Shown here: positions 16,986 through 26,625 of the stretch, in pieces
Layout of the letters: the number at the start of each line of letters is the position of its first letter
Position numbering within the stretch: the stretch's first letter is position 1
Assembly: GCA_040880025.1 (NCBI GenBank)
Contig: JBBDJD010000010.1
Coordinates: forward strand, 186,001-250,000
Direction: 5' to 3'
From: RCIO01 sp040880025
GTDB taxonomy: Bacteria; Pseudomonadota; Alphaproteobacteria; Rhizobiales; Rhizobiaceae
DNA: 64,000 nucleotides
Notes under the pieces: model-generated
Database searches by the model: none
Told to the model about the DNA's origin: nothing
The model's input: only the letters and a program-made list of their open reading frames with translations
Translations under genes and position numbers: made by a program

Positions 16986-17927
16986 TCATGAAAACAGCAG
17001 CGACGACAATTTGCGCCTTGCCTGCATCGTCGCTTCGTCGCCTGGCCCCCAGGCCTCGAAGAAGGTGAGAAGCTGCGTGCGCGCGGCATCGTCGTTCCAG
17101 CCGCGGTCGGTATTCACGATGGTAAGCAGATTGTCGGCCGCCGCCTGGCGGTCGCCCAGCACGTTCTGGATCATCGCCAGGTCGAACCGCGCCTGGTGGT
17201 CTTTCGGATTTTCGGCAAGCCGCCGTTCGAGCTCGGCCGGATCGCCGAGCGAGGCCGCCTGTTCTGCAAGCGCGATGCGCGCCCTGACGCCGGCGATCGC
17301 CGGCACATCGGCCTTTTCGGGCGGCGCCTTGTCGAGCACGCTCTTTGCGGTCTCCATATCGCCGGCCTCGACCAGCATTTCAGCCATGCCGCCGATCGCG
17401 TCGGTATTGTCGGGCACGGCTTCCAGCACCATGGCGTAGATGCGTCCCGCCGTTTCGTGATCGCCCGCCGCGCGCGCATCCACCGCCGCCTTGAGCGCTT
17501 CCTCGATCTTGGGCGCCTGCTGGTCGCCCCCCAGCTTGTCGATGAACTCGCGCACCTGGCTTTCCGGAACGGCGCCCATGAAACCGTCGACCGGCTGTCC
17601 GTCCTTGAACGCGATGACCGCGGGAATTGACTGAATGCCGAGCTGGCCGGGAATGGAGGGATGGTCGTCGATGTTCATCTTGACCAGCTTCACGCGCCCG
17701 CCGGCCTCGTTGACCACCTTCTCCAGCACCGGCGTGAGCTGCTTGCACGGACCGCACCACGGCGCCCAGAAATCGATCAGAACCGGCTGATTGCGTGATT
17801 CCTGGATGACATCCACCGGAAACCCGGCCGTCGTCGTCTCCTTGATGAATCCGCCACCCTGCGCGCCGTTGGGCTGCGCCAGATCACCGATCAGCCCGGG
17901 CGGGGTACCATTGTCCATGTCGCTCAT
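16986..17927 (-). CDS. Thioredoxin-TPR fusion protein (CnoX-like)
   Basis: The 313-residue protein has a thioredoxin domain with WCGPC at residues 57-61 and a C-terminal helical half of tetratricopeptide-like repeats (EALKAAVDARAAGDHETAGR, then GDMETAKSVLDKAPPE). This architecture is that of YbbN/CnoX, a chaperedoxin that holds unfolded proteins and protects thiols under oxidative stress. Unlike E. coli CnoX it keeps the full CxxC. About 26 residues precede the thioredoxin core. Upstream of the Lon-domain and Trm112 genes in the same orientation. Confidence 0.93.
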   Translation of the reverse strand: MSDMDNGTPPGLIGDLAQPNGAQGGGFIKETTTAGFPVDVIQESRNQPVLIDFWAPWCGPCKQLTPVLEKVVNEAGGRVKLVKMNIDDHPSIPGQLGIQSIPAVIAFKDGQPVDGFMGAVPESQVREFIDKLGGDQQAPKIEEALKAAVDARAAGDHETAGRIYAMVLEAVPDNTDAIGGMAEMLVEAGDMETAKSVLDKAPPEKADVPAIAGVRARIALAEQAASLGDPAELERRLAENPKDHQARFDLAMIQNVLGDRQAAADNLLTIVNTDRGWNDDAARTQLLTFFEAWGPGDEATMQARRKLSSLLFS

Positions 17928-18006
17928 CGTGCATTTCCCGTTGGTGGGTTTGTCGTTGCCCGGTTTCTGATCGCCACCCTATCACCGGGTGCCGCAAATG
18001 TGGCAA

Positions 18007-18504
18007 TCACTCCGACAGTTTCAAGATTGCGGCCTCGTGGCCTGTCGCCTCGATGAAGCGCACGAGGTCGTCGCGGCCGATCGTCGTCGTCGCGTCATTG
18101 GTCAGCGGGTGGGCGTTGATCTGGTCATGCGCCATCAGATCCGCGTCCAGATACGCCTTCACCAGGCCGTCCTTGTCGTTGACCAAGCCGAAGATCGTCA
18201 CCGCGCCCGGAATGACGCCGAGCATCTCCCGCAGCTTCTCGGCATCGCCGAAGGAAACGCGGCCCGACGCGCCGATCCGCGTGTGGATCGTCTTGAGATC
18301 GATCACCGCATGCTCGCCGACCGTCAGCAGGAAATAGCGCCCCTTCTTGTCCTTCAGGAACAGGTTTTTGGTATGCCCGCCCGGAATATCCCCGCGCAGC
18401 GATTCCGAATCGCTCACCGTGAACAGCGGCGGGTGTTCATGCGTTCGCGTTTCGATGCCGAGCCTGGCAAGGTAGTCGAGGAGTTCATTGCGGCTCATGG
18501 GCAT
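18007..18504 (-). CDS. Prolyl-tRNA editing enzyme (YbaK/ProX family)
   Basis: From the ATG at 18504 (or 18498) the protein has about 165 residues. SDSESLRGDIPGGHTKNLFLKDKKGRYFLLTV, read as adjoining blocks, is the family hallmark, with the catalytic Lys in the HTKNLFLKD segment. GRVSFGDAEKLREMLGVIPGAVTIFGL completes the domain. These free-standing enzymes hydrolyse Ala (or similar) mischarged onto tRNA-Pro. The open frame extends to 18792 into the tRNA-Gly gene, and that part is not coding. Confidence 0.92.
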   Translation of the reverse strand: MPMSRNELLDYLARLGIETRTHEHPPLFTVSDSESLRGDIPGGHTKNLFLKDKKGRYFLLTVGEHAVIDLKTIHTRIGASGRVSFGDAEKLREMLGVIPGAVTIFGLVNDKDGLVKAYLDADLMAHDQINAHPLTNDATTTIGRDDLVRFIEATGHEAAILKLSE

Positions 18505-18755
18505 GTCCGGCGTCGCTCCAGTCTCGGGCAACAATACAATTGGTGTGCGGCGCTTCTGTAGTGCGAAACCGCACCTTGCGACAACCCCGCTGGCCTCTGC
18601 CGAAGCCGGGAAAATCTCGGCGGGACACGTCTTGATCCATGGCCTTGTGCGCTTAGCCGCGAACCCCGGAGCGGGCGAAACCGGACCATCATTTCCTGTT
18701 GCAATCGCAATGGAGTTCGGCCATATAGCGCGTCTTGCGGCCAAGCGCCGTGCGA

Positions 18756-18830
18756 GCGGGTGTAGCTCAGGGGTAGAGCACAACCTTGCCAAGGTTGGGG
18801 TCGAGGGTTCGAATCCCTTCGCCCGCTCCA
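18756..18830 (+). tRNA. tRNA-Gly (GCC anticodon)
   Basis: A complete cloverleaf can be drawn. The acceptor stem GCGGGTG pairs with CGCCCGC, the D arm contains GCTCAGGGGTAGAGC, and the anticodon stem is CAACC/GGTTG with loop TTGCCAA (anticodon GCC at 18788-18790). The T arm is GAGGGTTCGAATCCCTT, and the 3' CCA is encoded. It reads the GGC and GGU glycine codons, which are abundant in this GC-rich genome. Confidence 0.98.
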
Positions 18831-18974
18831 GATTTCCCCATCATCGTCAGGAATCGCTGTCCCGTTGGCAGTGTTCACGCCATTGCGCGCGGCCGCGCCG
18901 TCATGCTTGTTTGGCCGTGGGACCGGGCAGCGTTCAACGCTGCCATCACGCGCGTCAGCGGAGGGAAATCAGAC

Positions 18975-19667
18975 ATGTTCGCACGCGAAAATCTCCGATT
19001 TGAACCGCTGGCCCTGCCGCACCGCCACTCGATGGACGATGCACAAATGCAGGAGGCCGCCGGCGAATTCCTCACCTTCATGCGCCGCCGCCACACCGTG
19101 CGCGATTACGATACGCGACCGGTTCCGGCCGGCATCATCCGTGATTGCATCGCAGCGGCGGGTACCGCGCCTTCGGGCGCCAATCACCAGCCCTGGCATT
19201 TCGCGGCGATTTCAAATCCGGACATGAAAGGCCGGATCCGCGAGGCGGCGGAACGCGAGGAAACGGACTTTTATGCCGGCGGCGCAGGCGAAGAGTGGCT
19301 GAAGGCGCTGGAACCGATCGGCACCGATGCCTCGAAGCCGCATCTGGAGTATGCTCCCTGGCTGATCGTCGTCTTCGCGCAGCGCTATGGCGAGTTCGCC
19401 GACGGCACACGTTATAAGAACTATTACGTCCCCGAGAGCGTCGGCATCGCCACGGGCATGCTGATCACCGCGCTGCATCATGCGGGATTGGTCGCGCTTA
19501 CGCACACCCCTAATCCGATGAGCTTTCTCAACGAGATGCTGGGAAGGCGGAAATCCGAAAAGCCGGTCATGATCGTCGCCGTCGGCCATCCGGCGTTGGA
19601 CGCCACGGTGCCCTCGGTCGCCAAGCGCAAGAAGCCGCTCGGCGAGATCCTGTCGGAGTTCACCTGA
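18975..19667 (+). CDS. Nitroreductase family protein
   Basis: The ATG at 18975 follows GGAGGG and gives 230 residues. RRRHTVRDYDTRPVP and AAAGTAPSGANHQPWHF are the FMN-binding blocks of the nitroreductase fold, ESVGIATGMLITALHHAGL forms the dimer helix and KPVMIVAVGHP the C-terminal part. It probably reduces a quinone, nitro or enone substrate with NAD(P)H. In-frame starts further upstream lie in or near the tRNA and are unlikely. Confidence 0.9.
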   Translation: MFARENLRFEPLALPHRHSMDDAQMQEAAGEFLTFMRRRHTVRDYDTRPVPAGIIRDCIAAAGTAPSGANHQPWHFAAISNPDMKGRIREAAEREETDFYAGGAGEEWLKALEPIGTDASKPHLEYAPWLIVVFAQRYGEFADGTRYKNYYVPESVGIATGMLITALHHAGLVALTHTPNPMSFLNEMLGRRKSEKPVMIVAVGHPALDATVPSVAKRKKPLGEILSEFT

Positions 19668-19730
19668 TCGCCGGGCCGTCCGGGCGAATTTCCGGTTAGC
19701 ATTTTTCCCGCCGCGTGCTAGCCAGCCTGC

Positions 19731-20771
19731 ATGGCACAGAAGAAGGCGCATGAGGTCGACGGCTGGCTGGCCAGGCCGAACGCAGACGCCGGGACCGTAC
19801 TGATTTACGGGCCCGACCGGGGCCTGGTGTCGGAGCGCGCCAGGCGCTTCGCGGCATCGACCGGATTACCATTGGACGATGCGTTCACGGTGATCCGCAT
19901 GGATGCCGCGGGACTGGCCGACGATCCCGGGCGCCTGGTCGACGAATTGCGCACCGTCCCGATGTTCGCTGACATGCGACTGGTCTGGGTGACCGGCGCT
20001 GGAGCGGAGAAGCCCTTTGCCGACGCCGTCGCGGCCATTCTCGACGATCCGCCCGCCGACGCCCTGCTTCTGATCGAGGCCGGGGAATTGCGGAAAACCG
20101 CTGCGCTGCGCACCGCGGTCGAGCGTGCGAAATCGGGAATGGCGCTGCCCTGCTATGCCGACGACGCCCGTGCGCTGGATACGCTGATCCAGACCCGGCT
20201 GGCCGAGGCCGGGCTCGCCATCACCCAGGAAGCGCGTGAAGCGTTGAAGGCCGGGCTCGGCGGTGACCGGCTCGCCTCGCGCGCTGAAATCGAGAAGCTG
20301 GTGCTCTATTGCAGTGGCAAGGAACGCATCGAGCTTCACGACGTCCGTGAGGCGACGGGAGACGCGGCGGGTTTGTCGCTCGACGATGTGATCGACGCCG
20401 TACTGGCGGGGCGGACTGCCGAATTCGACACCGCCTTCGCGCGCCTCGTTGCGGCGGGCACGGCGCCTTTCCTGCTGCTCAACGCGGCCATGCGCCAGTT
20501 CCAGTCGCTGCAGATGATGCGCGATGCGATGGACCGGGAGCGCAAGCCCGCTTCGGCGGTGGTGGCATCGGCGCGGCCGCCGGTGTTCTTCGCCCGGCGT
20601 AAACTGGTCGAGAACGCGCTCGCGAGCTGGAACGCCGACGCCTGCGCCTGGGCGCTTGACCGCATCAGCGCTGCCGTACTCGAAACACGCCGCCGCCCGG
20701 AACTCGCCATCGCGGCCACGCGTCAGGCGCTGTTGGCCGCCGCCGTTACCGGCGCCCGCGCTGCGCGCTAG
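19731..20771 (+). CDS. holA: DNA polymerase III delta subunit
   Basis: The 346-residue protein is the clamp-loader subunit that opens the beta ring. It shows VLIYGPDRGLVSERARR near residues 24-40, the FADMRLVWVTGAG segment, and the C-terminal helical collar region (AFARLVAAGTAPFLLLNAAMRQFQSL). The first residues (MAQKKAHEVDGWL) are typical for rhizobial HolA. It lies convergent to parB with 36 bases between stops, whereas in several rhizobia holA follows parB on the same strand. Confidence 0.93.
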   Translation: MAQKKAHEVDGWLARPNADAGTVLIYGPDRGLVSERARRFAASTGLPLDDAFTVIRMDAAGLADDPGRLVDELRTVPMFADMRLVWVTGAGAEKPFADAVAAILDDPPADALLLIEAGELRKTAALRTAVERAKSGMALPCYADDARALDTLIQTRLAEAGLAITQEAREALKAGLGGDRLASRAEIEKLVLYCSGKERIELHDVREATGDAAGLSLDDVIDAVLAGRTAEFDTAFARLVAAGTAPFLLLNAAMRQFQSLQMMRDAMDRERKPASAVVASARPPVFFARRKLVENALASWNADACAWALDRISAAVLETRRRPELAIAATRQALLAAAVTGARAAR

Positions 20772-20807
20772 CTGAATTTATGGTTAGCGGATCGTTAACA
20801 GATCCAG

Positions 20808-21689
20808 TCAGGGATTGAGCCGCCGGCACAGCTCGTCAAGCTGCTCCAGCGTACGGTAGGCGATCCGAACCTCGCCGCCCTTGCTCTTGTGCTCGATCAC
20901 CACCTTGAGCCCGGTCGCGTCGGTGAGCAGCTTTTCAAGCGCCACCGTGTCGGCATCCTTGGTTTCGGCGCCGGCATCGCCGCCGGACTTGCCGCCGGTT
21001 TCCGGTTCGGCCGGCATCTGAGCCAGCGCCTCGGCCTGCCGTACCGAAAGCCCGTCCTCGACGATCCGTTTGGCGAGCCCCGCCGGATCGGTGGCGGTAA
21101 CGAGCGTCCGCGCGTGGCCGGCCGAAAGTGTGCCATCGACCAGCAGGTCCTGGATGACCTGCGGCAGCTTCAAGAGACGCAGCGTGTTGGCCACATGGCT
21201 GCGGCTCTTGCCGATCACCTGGGCCAGATCGGACTGCGTGTAATTGTGTTCGTCGATCAACTGCTGGTAGCCGTTTGCCTCCTCGACCGGATTGAGGTCG
21301 GACCGCTGCACGTTTTCGACGATCGCCAGTTCCAGCGCGACCCTGTCATCGACATCGCGGATGATGACGGGAATATCCGTCACGCCTGCGCGCTGCGCGG
21401 CGCGCCAGCGGCGCTCGCCGGCGATGATCTCGTAATGTTCGGGATCCGCGGTCGGGCGCACCACGACAGGCTGCACGATGCCGTGCTCGCGGATCGACTG
21501 GGCGAGATCGGCGAGGTCGGCGTCAGCAAAGCTGCGGCGCGGATTGCGCGGATTTGGCGTGATGAACGCGATCGGGATGCTGCTGTCGGCCGGCGGCGGC
21601 GATTTCACTTCCTCGGCCGGCTTGTCCATTTCGCCAATCAGGGCAGCCAGGCCGCGGCCTAAACGCCTTCTGGACGGATCTTCGTTCAT
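20808..21689 (-). CDS. parB: Chromosome partitioning protein ParB
   Basis: The 293-residue protein has the N-terminal ParA-interaction tail (RRRLGRGLAALIGEM), the CTP-binding domain (IVQPVVVRP, then EIIAGERRWRAAQRAG), and a helix-turn-helix (YTQSDLAQVIGKSRSHVANTLRLLKLP). A C-terminal dimer domain follows an Ala/Gly-rich linker. ParB clamps load at parS and slide along DNA. Near-consensus parS sites occur at 23165, 25125 and 25192. It is encoded 63 bases after parA on the same strand. Confidence 0.98.
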   Translation of the reverse strand: MNEDPSRRRLGRGLAALIGEMDKPAEEVKSPPPADSSIPIAFITPNPRNPRRSFADADLADLAQSIREHGIVQPVVVRPTADPEHYEIIAGERRWRAAQRAGVTDIPVIIRDVDDRVALELAIVENVQRSDLNPVEEANGYQQLIDEHNYTQSDLAQVIGKSRSHVANTLRLLKLPQVIQDLLVDGTLSAGHARTLVTATDPAGLAKRIVEDGLSVRQAEALAQMPAEPETGGKSGGDAGAETKDADTVALEKLLTDATGLKVVIEHKSKGGEVRIAYRTLEQLDELCRRLNP

Positions 21690-21752
21690 GTCATGTCCAT
21701 TTCATATCGTTTCGCTGCCGAATCGACCTTCTCACGCGACTTGCAACGCATT

Positions 21753-22541
<789 letters not shown>

Positions 22542-22588
22542 TGTCTCGGGCGGCCTCGTGTCGGGACTCGTAATGGGATCGCCAAACG

Positions 22589-23224
22589 TCAGCGCTTCTT
22601 CAGATCGTTGATTTCCAGGATCACGCTTGCCGCATCGATCACGCTTGGATGTTCTACCAGATCGAATTGCCAGGCGTCACGGCTTTCTTCGATTTCGCGG
22701 CGATAATCCCGGCCTTTGTGAAATATCGCCGTCGCGCCGGCCTCCAGCCACGGCCGGGCAAGACCGAGCAGCGCTGGTAGCGGCGCCAAGGCCCGCGCGG
22801 TCACGACATCCACTGTCCCGGGATTGCGCAAGGCGAAATCCTCGATCCGTGCCGCGTGCACCACCGCCGGCGCGGCGGCTTGGGCAACGGCGCTGCGGAG
22901 AAATGCTGCCTTCTTCCGGCTGCTTTCCACCATCGCCAACGATGCTCCCGGCCGCTCACGAAGAAGAATCGCCAGAACAATGCCGGGAAATCCGCCGCCC
23001 GAGCCGAGATCGAGCCATGTCTTTGCATCCGGCGCCATTGGCCATATCTGGGCGCTGTCGAGGATGTGCCGGCTCCACATGCCCGGAAGCGTTGAGGGCG
23101 CGGCGAGATTGATGCGCGCCGACCACTTCTCGAACAATGCCTGGAATGCGGTCAGCCGCTCGAATGTTTCACGTGAAACGGAGCCCGTGACCCGCTCAAG
23201 CTCAGCCAGACGAGAATCGCTCAT
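22589..23224 (-). CDS. rsmG: 16S rRNA (guanine527-N7)-methyltransferase
   Basis: The 211-residue protein has the SAM-binding motif WLDLGSGGGFPGIVLAI and the N-terminal VSRETFERLTAFQALFEKWSARINL seen across RsmG/GidB. It methylates G527 of 16S rRNA, and loss gives mild streptomycin resistance in other bacteria. Its first codons contain an embedded parS sequence (23165-23180), which is what encodes the SRET residues. ATG overlaps the mnmG stop by 4 bases (ATGA). Confidence 0.97.
   Translation of the reverse strand: MSDSRLAELERVTGSVSRETFERLTAFQALFEKWSARINLAAPSTLPGMWSRHILDSAQIWPMAPDAKTWLDLGSGGGFPGIVLAILLRERPGASLAMVESSRKKAAFLRSAVAQAAAPAVVHAARIEDFALRNPGTVDVVTARALAPLPALLGLARPWLEAGATAIFHKGRDYRREIEESRDAWQFDLVEHPSVIDAASVILEINDLKKR
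23165..23180. other. parS site 1 (inside rsmG)
   Basis: TGTTTCACGTGAAACG matches the universal parS palindrome TGTTTCACGTGAAACA at 15 of 16 positions (last base differs). It lies in codons 16-20 of rsmG and is about 1.5 kb from parB. It is a ParB loading site by sequence; occupancy is untested. Confidence 0.9.
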
Positions 23225-25092
23225 GCGGCGCCGCGGCGCTCTCGGTCCTGCAGATGGATGGCAGAGATGACGATCGCCAGCGCCGCCGGCGTCATGCCGT
23301 CCAGCTTTTGCGCCTCCGCGATCGACCGCGGCTGCCGCTCCGCCAGCTTCTGCTTCAGCTCATTGGAAAGGCCGGCGAGACCGGAATAGTCCAGATTGTC
23401 CGGTATGGCCGTCTGTTCCTCGCGCCTTATATGCAAAACCTCCTGCTGCTGCCGGTCGACATAGACGGCATAACGCGCCTCGGTTTCCAGCGCTTCCGCC
23501 GTCTTGGCGTCCAGCTCCGCGAATTGCGGCCAGATTCGGCTGATATCCGCCATTGCAACGTCAGGATAGGACAACAGCTCATAGGCGGAACGGCGCACAC
23601 CGTCTCGATTGAGCGTGATGCCGTGTCCGGCAGCGCCGTTTGGCGTAATCTTCAAAGCCCGCGCCATCTCCCTGGCTTGCGCAAGCCGTTCCTCGATCCC
23701 ACTGAAACGCGCCATGCGATCAGCACCGACGATCCCGAGCTCGTCTCCCAACGGCGTAAGCCTCTGGTCGGCATTGTCTGCACGCAGCGACAGCCGGAAC
23801 TCCGCTCGCGATGTGAACATGCGATAGGGCTCCGTGATGCCCCGATTAACCAGATCATCCACCATCACACCGATATAGGCCTGCGTGCGGCTGATGGTGA
23901 TCGGTTCGGCCGCCGACGCCCGGCGCGCGGCATTGATGCCCGCCAGAATGCCCTGCGCCGCGGCCTCTTCGTAACCGGTGGTGCCGTTGATCTGGCCGGC
24001 CGTGAACAATCCCCGTACGCGGCGCGTCTCCAGGCTGGGTTTCAACTCGCGCGGATCGATATGGTCATATTCAATGGCATAGCCGGGCCTAAGCATGACC
24101 GCCTTTTCAAGACCCGGAATGGTCGCGAGCAGCTCGGCCTGGGCGTCCTCCGGCAAAGAAGTCGAAATGCCGTTGGGATAAACAGTGTCGTCGTCCAGCC
24201 CCTCGGGTTCGAGAAAGATCTGATGGCCGTCACGGTCGCCGAACTTGACGATCTTGTCTTCGATCGACGGGCAATAACGCGGGCCGACGCCTTTGATCAA
24301 ACCGGAATACATCGCCGACCGGCCCAAATTCGCCCGGACGATGTCGTGCGTGCGTTCCGTTGTCCGGGTAATGCCGCAATCGATCTGCGGCAATTCGATC
24401 CGGTCGGTCATCAGTGAGAAGGGAACCGGATCGTCGTCCGGCTTCTGCATGTCGAGGTCGGCCCAATTGATGGTCCGTCCGTCAAGCCGCGGCGGCGTTC
24501 CGGTCTTCAGCCGCCCGAGCGCAAACCCGGCCTCCGCGATACGTTCCGGCAGACGCGTCGACGCCTGTTCGCCCATTCGGCCGGCGGGATAGGATCGGTC
24601 GCCGATGTGGATCAACCCGCGCAGGAAGGTTCCCGTCGTCAGGACAATCGCGCCGCACCCCAGACTACGCCCGTCATCAAGCTCGACATGAGTGACCCGA
24701 CCATCCGCGATCCCGATATCAGTCACCTCGCCTTCGACCACGGAAAGGCCTTGTTGCCCGGAAATCGCTTCCTGCATAGCAAGCCGGTAAAGCTTGCGAT
24801 CCGCCTGGGTCCTGGGCCCGCGCACCGCCGGCCCCTTGCGCCGGTTAAGCAACCGGAACTGAATCCCCGCCTGGTCCGCAACCCGGCCCATGAGGCCATC
24901 CAGCGCATCGATCTCCCGGACAAGGTGTCCCTTGCCGAGGCCGCCGATTGCGGGATTGCACGACATCACACCGATCGTGTCCGCCTTGATCGTCACCAGC
25001 GCGGTCGTTGCGCCACCGCGTGCGGACGCCGAAGCAGCCTCGCACCCCGCGTGGCCGCCGCCGATCACGACAACATCGAACCGGTCTGTCAT
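23221..25092 (-). CDS. mnmG: tRNA uridine-5-carboxymethylaminomethyl modification enzyme MnmG (GidA)
   Basis: The 623-residue FAD protein forms, with MnmE, the cmnm5U34 modification of several tRNAs. It starts FDVVVIGGGHAGCEAA (glycine motif near residues 10-15). It also carries SCNPAIGGLGKGHLVREIDAL, the tRNA/FAD-binding EYDHIDPRELKPSL segment, LFTAGQINGTTGYEEAAAQG and the C-terminal tRNA-binding helices. Family-typical length. It lies in the mnmE-mnmG-rsmG-parA-parB series on the minus strand. Confidence 0.98.
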   Translation of the reverse strand: MTDRFDVVVIGGGHAGCEAASASARGGATTALVTIKADTIGVMSCNPAIGGLGKGHLVREIDALDGLMGRVADQAGIQFRLLNRRKGPAVRGPRTQADRKLYRLAMQEAISGQQGLSVVEGEVTDIGIADGRVTHVELDDGRSLGCGAIVLTTGTFLRGLIHIGDRSYPAGRMGEQASTRLPERIAEAGFALGRLKTGTPPRLDGRTINWADLDMQKPDDDPVPFSLMTDRIELPQIDCGITRTTERTHDIVRANLGRSAMYSGLIKGVGPRYCPSIEDKIVKFGDRDGHQIFLEPEGLDDDTVYPNGISTSLPEDAQAELLATIPGLEKAVMLRPGYAIEYDHIDPRELKPSLETRRVRGLFTAGQINGTTGYEEAAAQGILAGINAARRASAAEPITISRTQAYIGVMVDDLVNRGITEPYRMFTSRAEFRLSLRADNADQRLTPLGDELGIVGADRMARFSGIEERLAQAREMARALKITPNGAAGHGITLNRDGVRRSAYELLSYPDVAMADISRIWPQFAELDAKTAEALETEARYAVYVDRQQQEVLHIRREEQTAIPDNLDYSGLAGLSNELKQKLAERQPRSIAEAQKLDGMTPAALAIVISAIHLQDRERRGAA

Positions 25093-25124
25093 ATCGATCC
25101 ATTCACTTCTTGCGACTGGGAATC

Positions 25125-25140
25125 CGTTTCACGTGAAACA
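25125..25140. other. parS site 2 (mnmG-mnmE intergenic)
   Basis: CGTTTCACGTGAAACA differs from the parS consensus only at the first base. It sits in the 112-base gap between mnmG and mnmE, 33 bases upstream of the mnmG start codon. ParB binding here could also influence mnmG transcription, which is speculation. Confidence 0.9.
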
Positions 25141-25191
25141 TTCCGCTCTCGCGATTGCCGACCCATAAAGGCCATTCACCCAAAATGCCAA

Positions 25192-25207
25192 TGTTTCACG
25201 TGAATCA
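25192..25207. other. parS site 3 (at the end of mnmE)
   Basis: TGTTTCACGTGAATCA matches the consensus at 15 of 16 positions. The site overlaps the mnmE stop codon and starts 67 bases from site 2. The two intergenic sites plus the rsmG site form a cluster close to the predicted origin. Confidence 0.85.
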
Positions 25208-26524
25208 TTTGCCGATGCAGAATTGACCGAAAATAGCTCCGAGAACTTCCTCAGTGCCAATCTCACCAACAATCCCGCCAACATCGTCGCCCGCAAGACG
25301 CAACGCCTCCGCCCGCAACTCGAGCGGGTTATCGACCCTCATCGCATCCGCAAGATGATTCAGCGCCGAGCGAATCAGTTCGACATGCCGCAATCGCGAC
25401 GGCAGCGCTGTCGAAGACCATCCGCCGACCCGCGCCGCCGCTGTCTGGCGAATTCGCTCAACCAGAGCATCAACACCCTGACCCGTCTTGGCGGAGGTCA
25501 CCAGATCGAATCGGCCCGCCTCAAAACCGGCGGCGGCAATGTCGGTTTTCGACCCCACCCGGAGGACTTTCGCGGCAGCGGGGGCAGCAAGTCCCTCGCC
25601 GCCGTTCACGTCTTCCAGCATAATCACCAGATCGCATTCGGCAGCGCGTTTCAGCGCCCGCTCGATACCAATTGCCTCGACCCGACCGGGCTCGTCACGC
25701 AAACCGGCTGTGTCGGTAACCACCGCCCTCACACCATCCAGATCGAGAACGACCTCAACAAGATCACGGGTGGTGCCAGGTTCATCGGTTACGATTGCCA
25801 CATCCCTGTCGGCCAGCCGATTGACCAGGCTCGATTTGCCGGCATTTGGCGCCCCTAGGATAACGACCTGAAAACCCTCTCTGAGAATCTCACCAGTCCG
25901 CGCATTATCGATCTGCGCGCGCATTTCGTCACACAACGCCGCAACATCATTCCAGATCGTCTCGGCGATCGAGCCCGGAACGTCGCTCTCGTCCGAAAAG
26001 TCGAGCTCTGCCTCGATCATTGCCCGTGCGTGCAGAATGCGCCCGCGCCAGGCGGCATAAGCGGCAAACTGGCGCCCGCCCGCATTGGCGAGCGCGAAAC
26101 GCCGCTGCATCTCAGTCTCCGCGTTGATCAAATCACCGAGGGCCTCCACGCCCGTCAGGTCGACCTTTCCGTTAACGAAGGCGCGGCGCGTGAACTCTCC
26201 CGCTTCGGCCTGACGCAAACCAGGCATCGCTCCCAGAGATCCGATCACCGCCGCTATCGAAGCTCGGCCGCCATGAATATGGAACTCGGTGCAATCCTCG
26301 CCGGTGAAACTCGCGGGTGCGGAAAAGATCACGACGAGGCCCCGATCCAGCAACGCCCCATCGACATCGCGGAAGTCGGTCAGGCGCACGGTACGATCAG
26401 CCGGAACAACGCCGCAAAGCTTTTGCGCCGCCGTCTTGGCCAGTGGACCCGAGACACGGATGATCGCGACCCCGCTTGGAGGCGGGCCGCTCGATAAGGA
26501 GAATATGGTTGCCGATTGAAACAT
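25205..26524 (-). CDS. mnmE: tRNA modification GTPase MnmE (TrmE)
   Basis: The ATG at 26524 gives 439 residues. The N-terminal formyl-THF domain starts SATIFSLSSGPPPSGVAIIR. The G domain has GAPNAGKSSLVNRL (P-loop), DTAGLRDE (G3) and then a helical domain. The last residues FCIGK include the catalytic C-terminal Cys of the Cys-x-Gly-Lys motif. It works with MnmG on U34 of tRNAs. A TTG four codons upstream extends the frame but is less likely. Confidence 0.97.
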   Translation of the reverse strand: MFQSATIFSLSSGPPPSGVAIIRVSGPLAKTAAQKLCGVVPADRTVRLTDFRDVDGALLDRGLVVIFSAPASFTGEDCTEFHIHGGRASIAAVIGSLGAMPGLRQAEAGEFTRRAFVNGKVDLTGVEALGDLINAETEMQRRFALANAGGRQFAAYAAWRGRILHARAMIEAELDFSDESDVPGSIAETIWNDVAALCDEMRAQIDNARTGEILREGFQVVILGAPNAGKSSLVNRLADRDVAIVTDEPGTTRDLVEVVLDLDGVRAVVTDTAGLRDEPGRVEAIGIERALKRAAECDLVIMLEDVNGGEGLAAPAAAKVLRVGSKTDIAAAGFEAGRFDLVTSAKTGQGVDALVERIRQTAAARVGGWSSTALPSRLRHVELIRSALNHLADAMRVDNPLELRAEALRLAGDDVGGIVGEIGTEEVLGAIFGQFCIGK

Positions 26525-26625
26525 GGCTGCCGTCAACCGTTCAGGTCGACACCGCTATATTGTTTCGAGTCCGAATCGAACACTGGCCGTAATGCGAGAG
26601 GGAAACCGTTCCGCTGCCGAATCGA

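Noticed and set aside
18786..18974. An N-terminal extension of the nitroreductase into the tRNA-Gly gene
   Set aside because: It would overlap the tRNA, and the ATG at 18975 has a good ribosome-binding site and the family-typical start.
23254..24417. A 387-codon plus-strand frame opposite mnmG
   Set aside because: Antisense shadow of mnmG without any family character.
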